DNA from: Thalassia testudinum
Taxonomy: Eukaryota; Streptophyta; Magnoliopsida; Alismatales; Hydrocharitaceae
Assembly (NCBI GenBank): GCA_037157565.1
Contig: JAZHRO010000039.1
Coordinates: 45,446,001-45,510,000, forward strand
Direction: 5' to 3'
Length of the DNA: 64,000 bases
A model generated the notes under the pieces. It was not told where the DNA came from and did no database searches. It saw only the letters and a program-made list of their open reading frames with translations. Positions 12,808 through 23,900 of the stretch are shown in pieces (within the stretch, counting starts at the first letter, position 1; each line of letters begins with the position of its first letter). The position numbers were made by a program, and so were the translations under genes.

Positions 12808-12834
12808 GGGTGGTTATCTATGAGATAACCACCC
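12808..12834 (+). other. LINE 3'-terminal hairpin
   Basis: GGGTGGTTATC, loop TATGA, GATAACCACCC: a perfect 11 bp stem ending 16 bases before the poly(A) of the LINE. In many LINEs the 3' end of the RNA is what the element's own RT recognises. A role here is inferred. Confidence 0.8.
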
Positions 12835-12860
12835 TTTGCCTTTTCAAAATAAAAAAAAAA

Positions 12861-13114
12861 GTCTTCCTATTGTAATTGCCTTTGAGTTAGTGCAATAATA
12901 ATTTCTATAGTCTCCAACTCTCCCTCTCTTCCTATAGCCATCACGGCAGGCCACCATCACCACCAGCCACCATCACCGCCGTCCAACATCCCACAGCAGT
13001 CGGTGGCTGTTGCTGCTCTCTCCCTCCCTGTTCAACGTGGAACAGTCCACCGCTTGGACTGTTTTTCCACATGCCTAGGAGCCTCCATGCTCCAAGTTTG
13101 CACAAATCGTGACA
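12861..13114 (+). repeat. 3' LTR of the gag-only element, right part
   Basis: It resumes the LTR at TTCCTATTGTAATTGCC and matches 5640-5897 (CCTATAGCCATC, GTTCAACGTGGAACA, GGACTGTTTTTCCA) to the GACA end. The following TCTTT matches the 5' flank. Confidence 0.85.
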
Positions 13115-13524
13115 TCTTTGAACAGCTGTCCATGTAAATCTCATATTACCTCGTGGCGCACCTGCAGACAAAGGAAAGGCTATCAGAAGCCATTCTCTCT
13201 CATGAGGGAGAGGTCTGCAAGTCTTCGTTCAACTTGCTGGGACCATGCTTGATATGATCCTTATGACTCCCCATGAGGTTGGACTAGAGAGGTGCGGTTG
13301 AATTGAAGACACGGAGTTTGAATTGGCATCTGTGGTTTTTTGCTGACATCATTTGAGTTTTCTTACTCAGGTGGTTATTGGGCTGAGCAACCCTGCGGAC
13401 CTGATCTGTGGGGGATCCTTGCTGAAAAAAATTCCTCCTTTTTAGAAAGAATCTGAGAACGAATTTTTTCAAATGTCAATGCAAAAATTGAACTCAATAC
13501 TTATTTGTCTCTTTGCTTCCATAC

Positions 13525-13610
13525 AGAGAACTCCTAACTTGGAGTTTCTTTACCAGTGTTATCTTTGAGAGAACTCCTAATTTGGAATTTCTTTACCAGT
13601 GTTATCTTTG
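13525..13610. repeat. 43 bp tandem duplication
   Basis: Two adjacent copies (13525-13567 and 13568-13610) starting AGAGAACTCCTAA and ending GTGTTATCTTTG, differing at two positions. No coding content was recognised. Confidence 0.9.
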
Positions 13611-13839
13611 ATATATTGAGCATGAACTACCATTGACAAAACCAGATAAATCACATGCATGGAGAAGATGAATGAATTGAGTGTGCCGAATAGAGTAGTT
13701 GTTGTGCTAAGTTTGAAAGAGAAAATATGTTGGACATCGAAGGTAGTTGCATGGTTGGAGCTGTTTTAGAGGGACCTTAGCTTGCTGTATTGTGAATATT
13801 AGCTCTCACTCACCATTGTTGTACGCATTGATTTAAATG

Positions 13840-14155
13840 CTGATGCCGACGGCATGCGGTCGGCAAGGGCATTTTTGAGCAACGGTCGTGCCGACATGAA
13901 GAAAGCGTCGATTTACAGGGATTTCGTCGGCATGTCGTCGGCACGGTCGGCATGCTGGCGAAATTGGTGCCCATGTCTAGGTTGCTATTGGTTTTTTTAA
14001 TTACTTTTGCTATTTTTGTTGGTATGCATCGGCATGTCCACAGCATGCCCACGGCATGCTCATCGGCATGCCAATCGAAAAACGGGCATTTCCACGGCAT
14101 CCCTTGGCATGCCCACGAAATGCACACTTGGAATTCATTTGCACGGCATCCCTTG
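13840..14155. repeat. GGCATGCC-rich repetitive block
   Basis: About a dozen copies of GGCATG, CATGCC and CGGCAT in both orientations are packed into about 300 bp. Such clustered motifs resemble the subterminal repeats of plant DNA transposons. I could not define terminal inverted repeats or a target duplication, so the class is open. Confidence 0.45.
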
Positions 14156-15264
14156 ATACTACTATGTGAAGGGAGCTGGACACCCCCACACACATGCATG
14201 GATGCTGCACAAGAGAAATGAATAGAAATGGCCATACCAACACAGCTCACACATGTGGTTTATTTACAATAGCTTGCTGTAACAGAAAGGGGACAGGCAA
14301 AAGAACCTGAAATGAAAGTGTGCCTAAGGTTCTATGTAATACAATGACTGCCACTCATTCTCCAATACCTTTTGTGTTTGTGAGGATGGGGATATCAATC
14401 ATTTCCTTTGCCGGCTAGGTTGCTTTGTATGGGCTTGTAATGTAACCCCTCCTTTATTAATATCTCGGTTGATCACTTTGCCTATGTGATCATTCCTTTC
14501 CCTTTTCAGGAAAAAAAATTCTTTTTCCAGCTTGCACAAATGTGAGAAGGGCGTGCATACTGCCAATGATGTTTGGATTGGCGAGGCTTCCTTCCTCTTC
14601 TTTTTGGGATCTTTCAGGGTATGCATGCTCTACTTGGATCAAAACAGTTTCTTGTGGAAAGGAAAGATCAGGCCTTTTTGATTTTCTCTGCTCTATTGGG
14701 CTAGAATCCCTTGTGTGAGAATATCCTTTACAGGGAAACATCTCCTGTTGCTAATTGGCAGGAGCTTTTAAAGTCATAACTTTGTATCCTTGAAGTTATA
14801 TCAAGCTGATCTTGAGTAGTCTTTCAAAATATTAACTCTTTTATGTATACATGGATGCGGTGTCCTCCAATGGATTTTGGGGCTCCAATTGTTAAGGGGT
14901 CTGTACTTGTTGTTGTGATGTAATTTTACTGCAGATTTTCTTAATGAATTACATGATTGAATGTCCTCTAATAATCTTGTTATTTTCAGGAAAATTATCA
15001 ATTCTTCCTGATCTGGTATTGTTTTATGCATTACTTATAATACTGCACTTTTATCTCGTCATGACTTACCGAAAAGCTTGACATACCTTGAAATCCTTCC
15101 AAGATTATCAAAATGCTAAACAGAATCAACTTGCTCCTGAGAAGGTGTGTGATGTTCTAAAAGCAGTGATTCAGTGTTTGAATTATAGTTTTTTGAGTTA
15201 ATGATGTGATCATCTAAATGGGTCTGATTGAATTTTCTATTCATTGTTTTAATGATTTGAATTC

Positions 15265-15660
15265 AGCCTTTTTTTTTTTATTTTTTTCTTTTTGAAGAGG
15301 ATTTGAATTCGTTTTTTAAAGGAAAAAAAGGGTTAATAGAGGATGTTAACCCCTACTTTCATTAAAGGAGCTAGTTATACCAATAAGTATGAAGGGAATT
15401 AAAAAGATAGATGTTAACCCCTGCTTTCATTAAAGGAGCTAATTACACCAATAAATACAAAGGGAATTAAAAAGATAGAGAACTCCCTCAATGGAAATTC
15501 TCTCCCTGCAGAAGATTACCCTGTTGCACTCCAGCTTGTCTCCTGGTCATAATCTAGAGATCAATCGAGGGAAGACGCCTGAGTAAATGGGCAAGCAAAG
15601 AAGAGGTGATTAGTATCTTCCACCGCATCACCGCAGAACACACAAGTACCATCATCTTGA
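15265..15660 (-). mobile_element. 5'-truncated L1-like LINE fragment
   Basis: Read on the minus strand, 15650-15560 encodes the zf-RVT signature CVFCGDAVEDTNHLFFACPF. The 3' part has a small hairpin (TTAACCC at 15346-15352 pairing with GGGTTAA at 15330-15336) and an A-rich tail seen as T runs at 15270-15295. This layout repeats that of the large LINE at 7.3-12.9 kb. The rest of ORF2 is missing. Confidence 0.7.
15343..15478. repeat. 68 bp tandem duplication in the LINE 3' region
   Basis: Copies at 15343-15410 and 15411-15478 both start ATGTTAACCCCT and end AAAAAGATAG, with about five differences. They lie within the LINE fragment's 3' untranslated part. Confidence 0.9.
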
Positions 15661-17780
15661 GATTTGAATTTAGTTTTGATCTGCCTTTAGGTTTAATATT
15701 AGAAAGTTGGTTTAATATGTTGCTATTCGATATAGCAATGGTTTGTATGTGAATAAATCTGATAGTTTCAATCTTGGTAAATGTTGAAGACTGTGGCTTG
15801 TAGATTAGATATGTGACTGCATTTAGCTCAAGATCAATTTGCTCGAGTGGAGAGGTCCAACCACTAATATTAACCACTTATCTCCTTTTCACTTCCAGTG
15901 TTTTGCGTGCTGGTAGAATAGCCATTTTTGGATGTTGGTTATTTCGCATAGTGTTGGCAATATTTCACCAAATTTCAACCATGCATGGTCATTTCTTGCT
16001 GAGTGGGTAGTCTTAGGTGCATTTTTTTTGCATTATTTAAAATGTCATGATTGATAATTAAGGCATTTTTTGCACCATTTCATGTTGTGTGTTTGTTGGA
16101 GTGGAAGAGCTCATACAAGGGTTTTTTCTCCCATTTGTTGGATCTTTAATATATTTTAGCTTCTCTACAACCAATTAGGAGTTGTTTCTTGTCCTCTAGC
16201 TAGACCCAAACTACAATCTCTAGATCAAGTGTTTCTTAAAAAAAATCTAGGTCAGGCTTCATGTGCCTTTAACATGCCTTTGGGATGCCTAATTTTGAGG
16301 TGTCAAAATTATAAAATTCAATATTGAGATTTTGGTGCTTCATTGGCATGCCTCCAGCATGTTTTCAATATAGACACTTCCAAAATCATTGAAATGACAT
16401 TGAAATTGGCATTTAGAATCTTGTTCACTTCTTTGAATGGGGTAGTATTCTCTCAACATGTCCCATGTGTGGCCTTCTTCGGATCCTACACGTGGACAAA
16501 TCAATGTGTAGGTTATCTATTAAATATCAATGATTCTATGGATGTGGCTATGATGCCATGTGAGATTGTCTCACTCCAACCAATTAGCTTGAGTAGAGAG
16601 GCACAACTTTAGGATTGGTCAGTTCTTAGTACTCACATCTTTAGATGTGTCACAGTTTATTGAACAGGATGTTTAACCAATTCTCAATTGGGTTAGTAGG
16701 TCTCAGCAGATGCACCTGTTGACAAAAAATTCCGCAGATTATCCAAACACCATGTCTTCTGCCAACCAAATTTACTCGGCACTCTTATAAAATCCAGAAA
16801 ATCGTGTTGAGATTGGTAGAGTGTTAGAGTCATTGTACAAATTTTCTGTGACCAGAGCATGCAACTTTGGGGACCGATATTTAGATATGCTTTTATGTTG
16901 AAGAGGTGCTCTCAAATGAGACTTGCTGGTTAAAGTTTTCAGAGGGTGAAGCCAACCTACAAGAAAGATCCATTTCCTTAGTTCGAGATCCAATCATCAG
17001 TGTCTTTACCATGCGAGCAGAATACAGACTTGTTCTTTCATACCATGCACATTCTCAATTCCAGCCATCGTAGTCTGGGTTTAGAGGACAGACAATGGTA
17101 TCCACCCTGATTGTTTATTGGTGGATTCCCTCTTGAGAAGCACCTTCACTCCAATAATATCTCCTTGCTTCAAATGAGTTCTTTGCCTGCTACATTTTGC
17201 TATATTCACCTATTAGTAGGTAATTTTTTTAATGCACATCCTCATGAAATTTGTGAGTCTGAGCTTATAAATTCCATGCACTACCTTGACTGGGAAGAAT
17301 GAAGGGAATGGTCCTGAATCATGTAAAACTTCTCCTGTATCTGCTCTTGTTTTTATTTCTCTAGTTATAATCTTGCTAGGTTCATTAACGATATTTTTTT
17401 TTTCATGAACTTATACCATCATTTCACCTGTTCTCAGTGCTTGGCTAGTTCCTTGGCCTGATACCATTTTTAGATTTTTAATTGTTTGAGCCCAGAAATA
17501 ATAACATGTTAGGGTAAAATGTTTACAGGCCCAAAGCTAGGATCACCTTCACTCCACTTTGAGTAATACATAGGCCTATCCTGATCCCTTCAATAACTGA
17601 AGAGGCATTAATAGAGGGGACATTTCAATAGAAAATGAAAATCCAATGCCACTTTAAATGTATTTCTCTTGTTTAATGCTGGTGTTGCATGACGTTTCTG
17701 GACTGCATTCTATTTAATTTTAAATTTTATCAATAATTGATGTTTTAAGTTGCTCATATTGTTTTTTCCACATGGTTTAG
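15661..17780. other. non-coding, probably upstream intron of NRPD2
   Basis: Since the first visible NRPD2 exon starts mid-protein at 17781, this stretch is most simply intronic. I compared both strands with the expected N-terminal sequence of the family and found nothing matching. Short open frames (for example 16343-16612) have no recognisable motif. Confidence 0.4.
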
Positions 17781-17996
17781 ATCTATACTTATGAGACCTC
17801 CAAGACTGACAAATACAAGACTAGCAGTGAACACAAGATTGTCAACAAGAAGGTTCTTTCTGATGAGAAAAAAGAGATAGTGATTGGACGGATACCTGTG
17901 ATGGTCAAATCAAAATTTTGTTGGCTTCATGAACTTGACAAAAGTGATTGTCTTTTTGATTTTGGAGGCTACTTTGTGATCAAAGGAGCTGAGAAG
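17781..17996 (+). CDS. NRPD2: NRPD2 exon (first visible), residues 1-72 of the visible protein
   Basis: 216 bases in phase 0, preceded by TGGTTTAG and followed by GTAAGG. It encodes the lobe region with IVIGRIPVMVKSKFCWL and GGYFVIKGAEK. The family continues upstream with a conserved block that is missing here, which shows that this is not the first exon. The next exon lies 11.1 kb away. Confidence 0.92.
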
Positions 17997-20900
17997 GTAA
18001 GGTTGAATCTGTATGTATGGCATTAATGTGGCTGAAACCCTTCATGTTAGATATCAAATTCATGCAAGATGGTACATTAGCTAATATGCTGGATTTTGAG
18101 CAAGCCAGCATCAACACTGTTGTCCTCATTACTAATTATGGATTGATTCTATGATAACAACTGTTCATTAGTAACAAGCATGAGTTGACTGCTTCAATTT
18201 GAACTGTTATGTTCTTAAGTATTTTATACCATGTTTTTGATACTGTGTTTCTTAAGTGTTGGTGGGTAACATCTGTGAAAAAAATGGATTATTGTTGTGA
18301 TTAGAATGGTGGAAAAGGGATAGGCGGGGGCAAAGAATTTTTTTGTTCGGGGGAATTGGAAGATGAAGAGGGAGAACAGAGGAAGAGGGGTGTACTCTTT
18401 CATCTGAAATAGGCTTAGTCATTAGAAATCATGCCCAAAGTGTACTAGTTGAACTAAATATGGATGTCAAATCCTTTTCAAATTCCAAAAATTTCAATTG
18501 TATTGGAATTTTAGTAAAGTCTTGTGACTATCTCCTAATAGATTTTCTAGCACTGGCTAATATTTCAATTGAAGTTATATGCGAAGGTTCTGATTCTGTC
18601 CCTATTTGGATCTGAATTGGTATTCAAACCCTGCTCTAGTTGGGTTTGCTGTACGATCACATTGTATGTCTCCAATTTTATATTAATTTTTCCCTTGTAG
18701 TTTACTCAATTATGTTATGAGATATAGGTTATGCTTCTTTTTTGAAGTCTTTATATGAAAATAAAAAATTTGTGAGATGTAATCTCCTAAATGAAAATTG
18801 GGTTGAAAATAAGCTCCTTTTTCTGACATCAATTATAATACTCCTATATGTCTATATTAGATCCATGCTGTGTTGTTTTTTGGTTTTGACAAAGATTCGT
18901 TTTGCATTGTAAATAGCTTTAACAGTACTATTTTTGTTGCATACAATCTGCAACATTACCTATCAGGTGTCATTTGGATTTGGCATTTAAAATTGATTCA
19001 AATCTGAACTATCATACAAATTTATGGTTCTTACATTTCTTTCTTTTTTAAAAAGTGAAAGGGTGGTTATTATTCATCCAAATTCAATTAATTAAGGGCC
19101 AAAATGGTGAAGGCAAGTTACATAGAAATTTTCCAAAAATAGGCAAAAGAGACAATACTAGCAACAAAGTTTTCAAGGTAAGGATATTACCCCTTGATGA
19201 TTGTTGTGTTTCTCCTTAGCCAGCACCTTTGCCTTCTTCTTTGATCTAAAAACATGTTGTCCTACATGTTTGTTGCATCACTTGAATGAACTCTAGAAAA
19301 GACTCAGACTTGAATGCTCAATCCATCCAATATCAAAATGCCTCTAAACTTGTAAAGAGAAGCCACATCCAAAGAACAAGTGGTTGATGTCTTCGTCACC
19401 ATCAATGCAAAGTGGACACCACTGTTGTAAAAATCGATCGAGTTAGCCTACTACTCCTAGTAGGTTTCCTAACCGATTGAACAACCCATACTAGGGCACA
19501 TAGTCGACATGCTCGACTACTCAACCGAGTAGTCGATCTACTCGGCTGACTATGCGCCTGATTTTTCTATGAGGAGTTGACTTATGATTTTATTCTCTTG
19601 CTTGGTTGTATCAACACTTTGAACTTGTGCTTTTCTTTCATTGGACTTATGATTTGCAGCTTCTTTTTATAATTTTAAGCTTGTAAATGGTTTACTTTTA
19701 TGTAATGGTATATTTTACTTGTTGATATATATATTTATTTAAATGTTTAAAAAAATACCTGATCGAGTACTCCACGACTATTCCCCCGCATACCTATACT
19801 CCTTAGTTAGTGACCTGATCGACTGAATACTGACTGCCGACTTTTACAACATTGGTGGACACACCTTTTTTGCACCCGGTGGCCATCTAGACCTCCACAC
19901 TTAGGTCAGCAACCAACCTCTCCGTAGTAACCAAGTAAAGATCTTGATCATCGGCGGACACTCTGCCATCCAAATGTGTCTATAGTCCCTCAGGAGGTTA
20001 ATATTCGCCATTTGCCCAACATCGCTCAGGTGAGAATAAGCCTCCCGTACGGTGAAGTTCCCCCCATTCCAAAGAAGTGCATCCTCCTTGCCTTCAAGCT
20101 CATACTCATCTAGCTCTTGAAGCATCCTCTACGACTCCACTTGCTGATCGGAGAAGTTCCCCACAAAAGGTCACCAAGATCCATCCTGTTGGGATTTTTG
20201 GAGGAAAATGAACTTTTTTGATTTAAAAAAGAAAGGCCTTAGCCTTCTTTATATGCAGAGAGAGCCTTGGCATACATGGAAACATGACCGAACATTTACT
20301 AGAAATAGCAATGACCTGAATATGGAAAATCACTAATCAAATCTCTAAATTTACTCCCTAACACTCCCCGCAAGTCGAGACGTGGGAGACGGTGAAGACT
20401 TGGATTCTCAAGGTAAAGATCAATTTCTATAGGAGTCCTTTCTTCATGTTGCCTCACCTTTGATTTCTTGTATTGCTGAATCCGCCATCACCATTTTGAA
20501 GAAGTTGAGGATAGTCTTCGTGCCTCTTCTTCTACACCCGGGAGTCGAGCCCTATATGTTGGCATTCCCCGGTGCATTAGAGGGTTCCAGGTGCCTCCTC
20601 GAAGATAATGGTGCTTTGCTCGTGAGCCAGAAAAGACATCGGTCCTCTACAATCCAAGGTTCACCAAAGAAGTCGAGGATGATGAGGTCTGGCAATTTTC
20701 CATGTAGAAGAAGAGCACTAAGTTTCTAATAAAAGCTTCCTTGTACACGAAGCTAAAGGAGGAAAAGGAAGAGATGTTGGGAGGTGAGATAGCCTCTCTG
20801 GTGGCTTGCCGGAGATCGACGGTGCTGTCGGAGGCCTCCCCTTGCCTCTAGGGTTTCTTCTTTCCTTTTTTTCCCACGAGATCAAACCCGCTCTGATACC

Positions 20901-23900
20901 ATGTTGGGATTTTGGAGGAAAATGAACTTTTTTGATATAAAAAAGAGAGGCCTTAGCCCTCTTTATATGGAGAGAGGGCCTTGGCATATATGGAAACACA
21001 ACCAAACATTTACTAAAAATAACAATGACGTGAATATGGAAAATCACTAATCAAATCCATAACTTTACTCCCTAACACATCCCAACACTCCATTGTTGCC
21101 TCCTGGTTAGAGGCCAAAGAAAAAATCATAGGGAACTGGTCACTCAAGGGTCCATCACCTATCCAATTATCTCTCCAAAATCTGGAGACATTGTTAATGC
21201 TAGCAAAAGGTGAAAAGAATCCCTGCACCTTAGGAATGACCTCCGTCAGTCTCCTGTAGAATTGGGAAGCCCCAGCCGGGGGCGATGCCATCTGCTCCTA
21301 GCACAAAGATCTGTAGCAAGCTATGATGACCTATTTAAGATCCTGTTTCCGCTGTACCAACTCGTTGACGCACTTAGCATGGAAGGTATTATTCATAGTG
21401 CTAGCATCTCTTACTTCCAACCCTCCTCTCAGGCTACCAACCTAGCACCTTTTCCTATCGAGTCGTAATTAGTCTAGAAGAAATCCCTCATAAAACTGAA
21501 AACCCTCTTCTTAATCTTTTGGGGGACTTTAAGGATTGATTGTAAATACGACGGCATGCAGGAAAGGGTTGCCTTCAGCAGTGTCAGTCTACCACCTCTA
21601 GAGGGCACCTTTAAGGCTCAATGAGACAATCTTCCTTCTATTCTTTCAACAAAGGTGGACCACTCATGCGTTAAGATTCCCTTGTCAGATAATGGTATAC
21701 CAAGATAGGAAATCGGCATGTAACCCTCTTGTGTACGCAAGGTAGAGCTGCACTCTTGCGCCTCCAGAGTAGACATGTGAATAAGCACAAAAGTGGATTT
21801 GAAGAAGTCAATTTGCAATTCTGAGGCCTCCCCAAACATCTCCAAAAGTAGGCATAGCCTTTTTGCCTCAATCTCTAGGCCTTTGATAAAGAATAAAGTA
21901 TTATCTTTATATTGAAGCACTGGGATCCCTTCCCCTTACATTGTCGAGAAACTACTAAACAATCCTTGTAAACATGCTCTATAGGTGGATCTTGCTAATG
22001 CATTTGTTACCAGAACAAAGAGCATTGGTGTAAGGGGGAACCTTGCCTCACCCCCCTTTTAGGCTAGATCCAATCACCAGTCGGGTTACCATTCACCGGT
22101 ATAGATTAGTTGTCACATCACTTCATCTAAGCAATCCACATGGGGGGGGGGGGGGGGGGGAAGCCTCTTTTCATCATCGACGCCTAAAGGAAGGACCACT
22201 GTATTGAGTTGTAGGCCTTACTAAAATCAACTTTCCATAGGAACACCTTTCGCCCACCTTCTCCAATGTACCAAGACCTCTGAAGCAATAACCATGGAAA
22301 CTGATATCTCCATATATCAGCGATTTATCCATATCCCCAACATGACTCATATCGATATCGTGGGAATATCTTTTTTCAAGTTATCCGCGATATATCACCT
22401 ATATCAGTAGGTCTTGATCGATATCCCTAAATATTGGGGAATATTGATGTGGTTGATAGGGATCCCGTAAAAATGTCTTTCGCATTGAGGTGTGCTAAGC
22501 TTCGGGATCAAGGAACGATACATAAGAGACCAAACATAGCAATCGATGAGTTGACTACTTGTGATCTTTGTAATTCACCTTCAAATTTTGGATAGAAACC
22601 CAAAGGATTAGATGGTCTACTAGGAGGAGATGATTCGCGGCATTACATTAAGGAGCTCAATTGGATGAAAGTGCTTTCTATCGAAATGAATGTCCCATAA
22701 AACAAGCAATGTCCTTGAAAGTGTTGTGTCCATTGAAGTGTTCTTAAGTTTGAAGCTTTATTGGCTATGGTTTGCAATTTTTTACTCCTCATGCGGCTAA
22801 CCCTTTTCCGTTAATATTTTCCATTTATCCACTTTCTCTATGATTTGAGGTTTTATTCTCCATCCTATCTCTATTGTTTTTATATGATTTTTTTTCTCAT
22901 TGTCGCTAATTAACCCTTGCCCTACATGTGAACAATGCTTAGCTCATGTTTATGCTTATGTTGACCATCTTAATCAGTCATATGTGTAATTAATTATGCT
23001 TACATAGTTTTTGGCTTGATATCACTAATCAACTCATACCATACATGAAAATTATACGAATGCTTAGCTCATCTTTGATCTTGCATGCCAATTCTTTCAT
23101 ATTTTCTCTATTTATTTCTCATTGATGATCTCGTAAATAATACACTCCAAATCTTTCTTGGCTCACGATATGTTTTATTCTTTCTTACTAGTGGACTATT
23201 AATACTCTTTGTTTTCTGATGTCTGGTCATCAACTTTTTGTTATCTTCATTTTATGGTGAGTTCTCATACTACTTATGAGATTATTACCATGTTTTTGAT
23301 TGCTCCGTTTGAATGTTATGAATGTAATGTACTTTTATTGTGTCATTTAAAATTCAGAGTTGGTCTTTACATACATTTCTCTATACACACACTATTAACA
23401 AAATCATAATTTCCTTAGTTTATGACATTTTTAGCCGTTTTGAATAAATTCTAGGATATCGACGATATGTCAGCCATGTCTCCAATCTGGCCATTTCTTG
23501 ACTTGCGATATGGTTTTGACATTGACATTTGAAACCTTGATAATAACAAATCCATCTAGAATGCTACATTTTAGAACAAAGGCCATCTGCGTGGGTGAAA
23601 TAATATCTTGTAACACACCATGGAGCCTCTTACCAGGTACCTTGGCCACAATGGAATAAATTGCATTGGATAGGGCAATAGGCTTGAAGTCCTTAATTGC
23701 TTCTATTCCATTCTTCTTGGGCAACAATATATAGAATTTATTGCTTCTGTTGAACCCCATGTTCCCCTCACCAAATTCTGTCATAACTTCCATAACATCC
23801 TCGTTCAACAAAAGTCAGAACTCTTTATAGAAGTACATGGAAAAATCATCTGGTCCCACGCAATCATCTGCATTCAAACCCCACACGACTCTCCTCACCT

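Larger units (their letters stand above)
7282..12860 (+). mobile_element. L1-like LINE inserted in an LTR
   Basis: A non-LTR element of about 5.6 kb with ORF1 (zinc-knuckle region), ORF2 (AP endonuclease, RT, zf-RVT), a terminal hairpin and a poly(A) end at 12851-12860. Its 3' end is followed at once by the rest of the host LTR. The 5' junction carries about 45 bp that copies LTR sequence from about 7207 (TTTAAGAGATAAGATTCGATT), so the true LINE start is probably near 7326. The flanks (AAAAAAGAGTC and AAAAAAAGTC) may be a degraded target duplication. Codon-disrupting changes show it is dead. Confidence 0.88.
5395..13114 (+). mobile_element. non-autonomous LTR retrotransposon with gag only (TR-GAG-like), split by a LINE
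   Basis: Two LTRs of about 0.5 kb (5395-5897, and 7062-7281 plus 12861-13114) flank an internal region of only about 1.16 kb. That region holds a copia-type gag remnant and no pol. The polypurine tract AAGGGGGAG precedes the 3' LTR. Outer flanks TCTTC (5390-5394) and TCTTT (13115-13119) match at 4 of 5 positions, as expected for an aged 5 bp target duplication. The 3' LTR is interrupted by a complete LINE insertion. No clear tRNA-Met primer site was seen after the 5' LTR. Confidence 0.8.
20187..21077 (-). mobile_element. TRIM (terminal-repeat retrotransposon in miniature), 891 bp
   Basis: LTRs of 177 bp (20187-20363) and 176 bp (20902-21077) enclose a 538 bp non-coding interior. An exact 5 bp duplication CATCC lies at 20182-20186 and 21078-21082. 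Orientation is minus: the primer site complementary to initiator tRNA-Met appears as GCTCTGATACCA at 20890-20901 against the right LTR, and the purine tract appears as CTCCCCGC at 20364-20371. It sits inside the reverse LINE, so it is younger than that. Confidence 0.92.

Noticed and set aside
15076..15145. Possible NRPD2 upstream exon (open stretch ending at a GTGTGT site)
   Set aside because: The encoded residues do not match the expected N-terminal blocks of the family, and no acceptor with a good pyrimidine tract precedes it.
16343..16612. 89-codon open frame
   Set aside because: No motif, no neighbouring exon structure, and AT-rich composition like the surrounding non-coding DNA.
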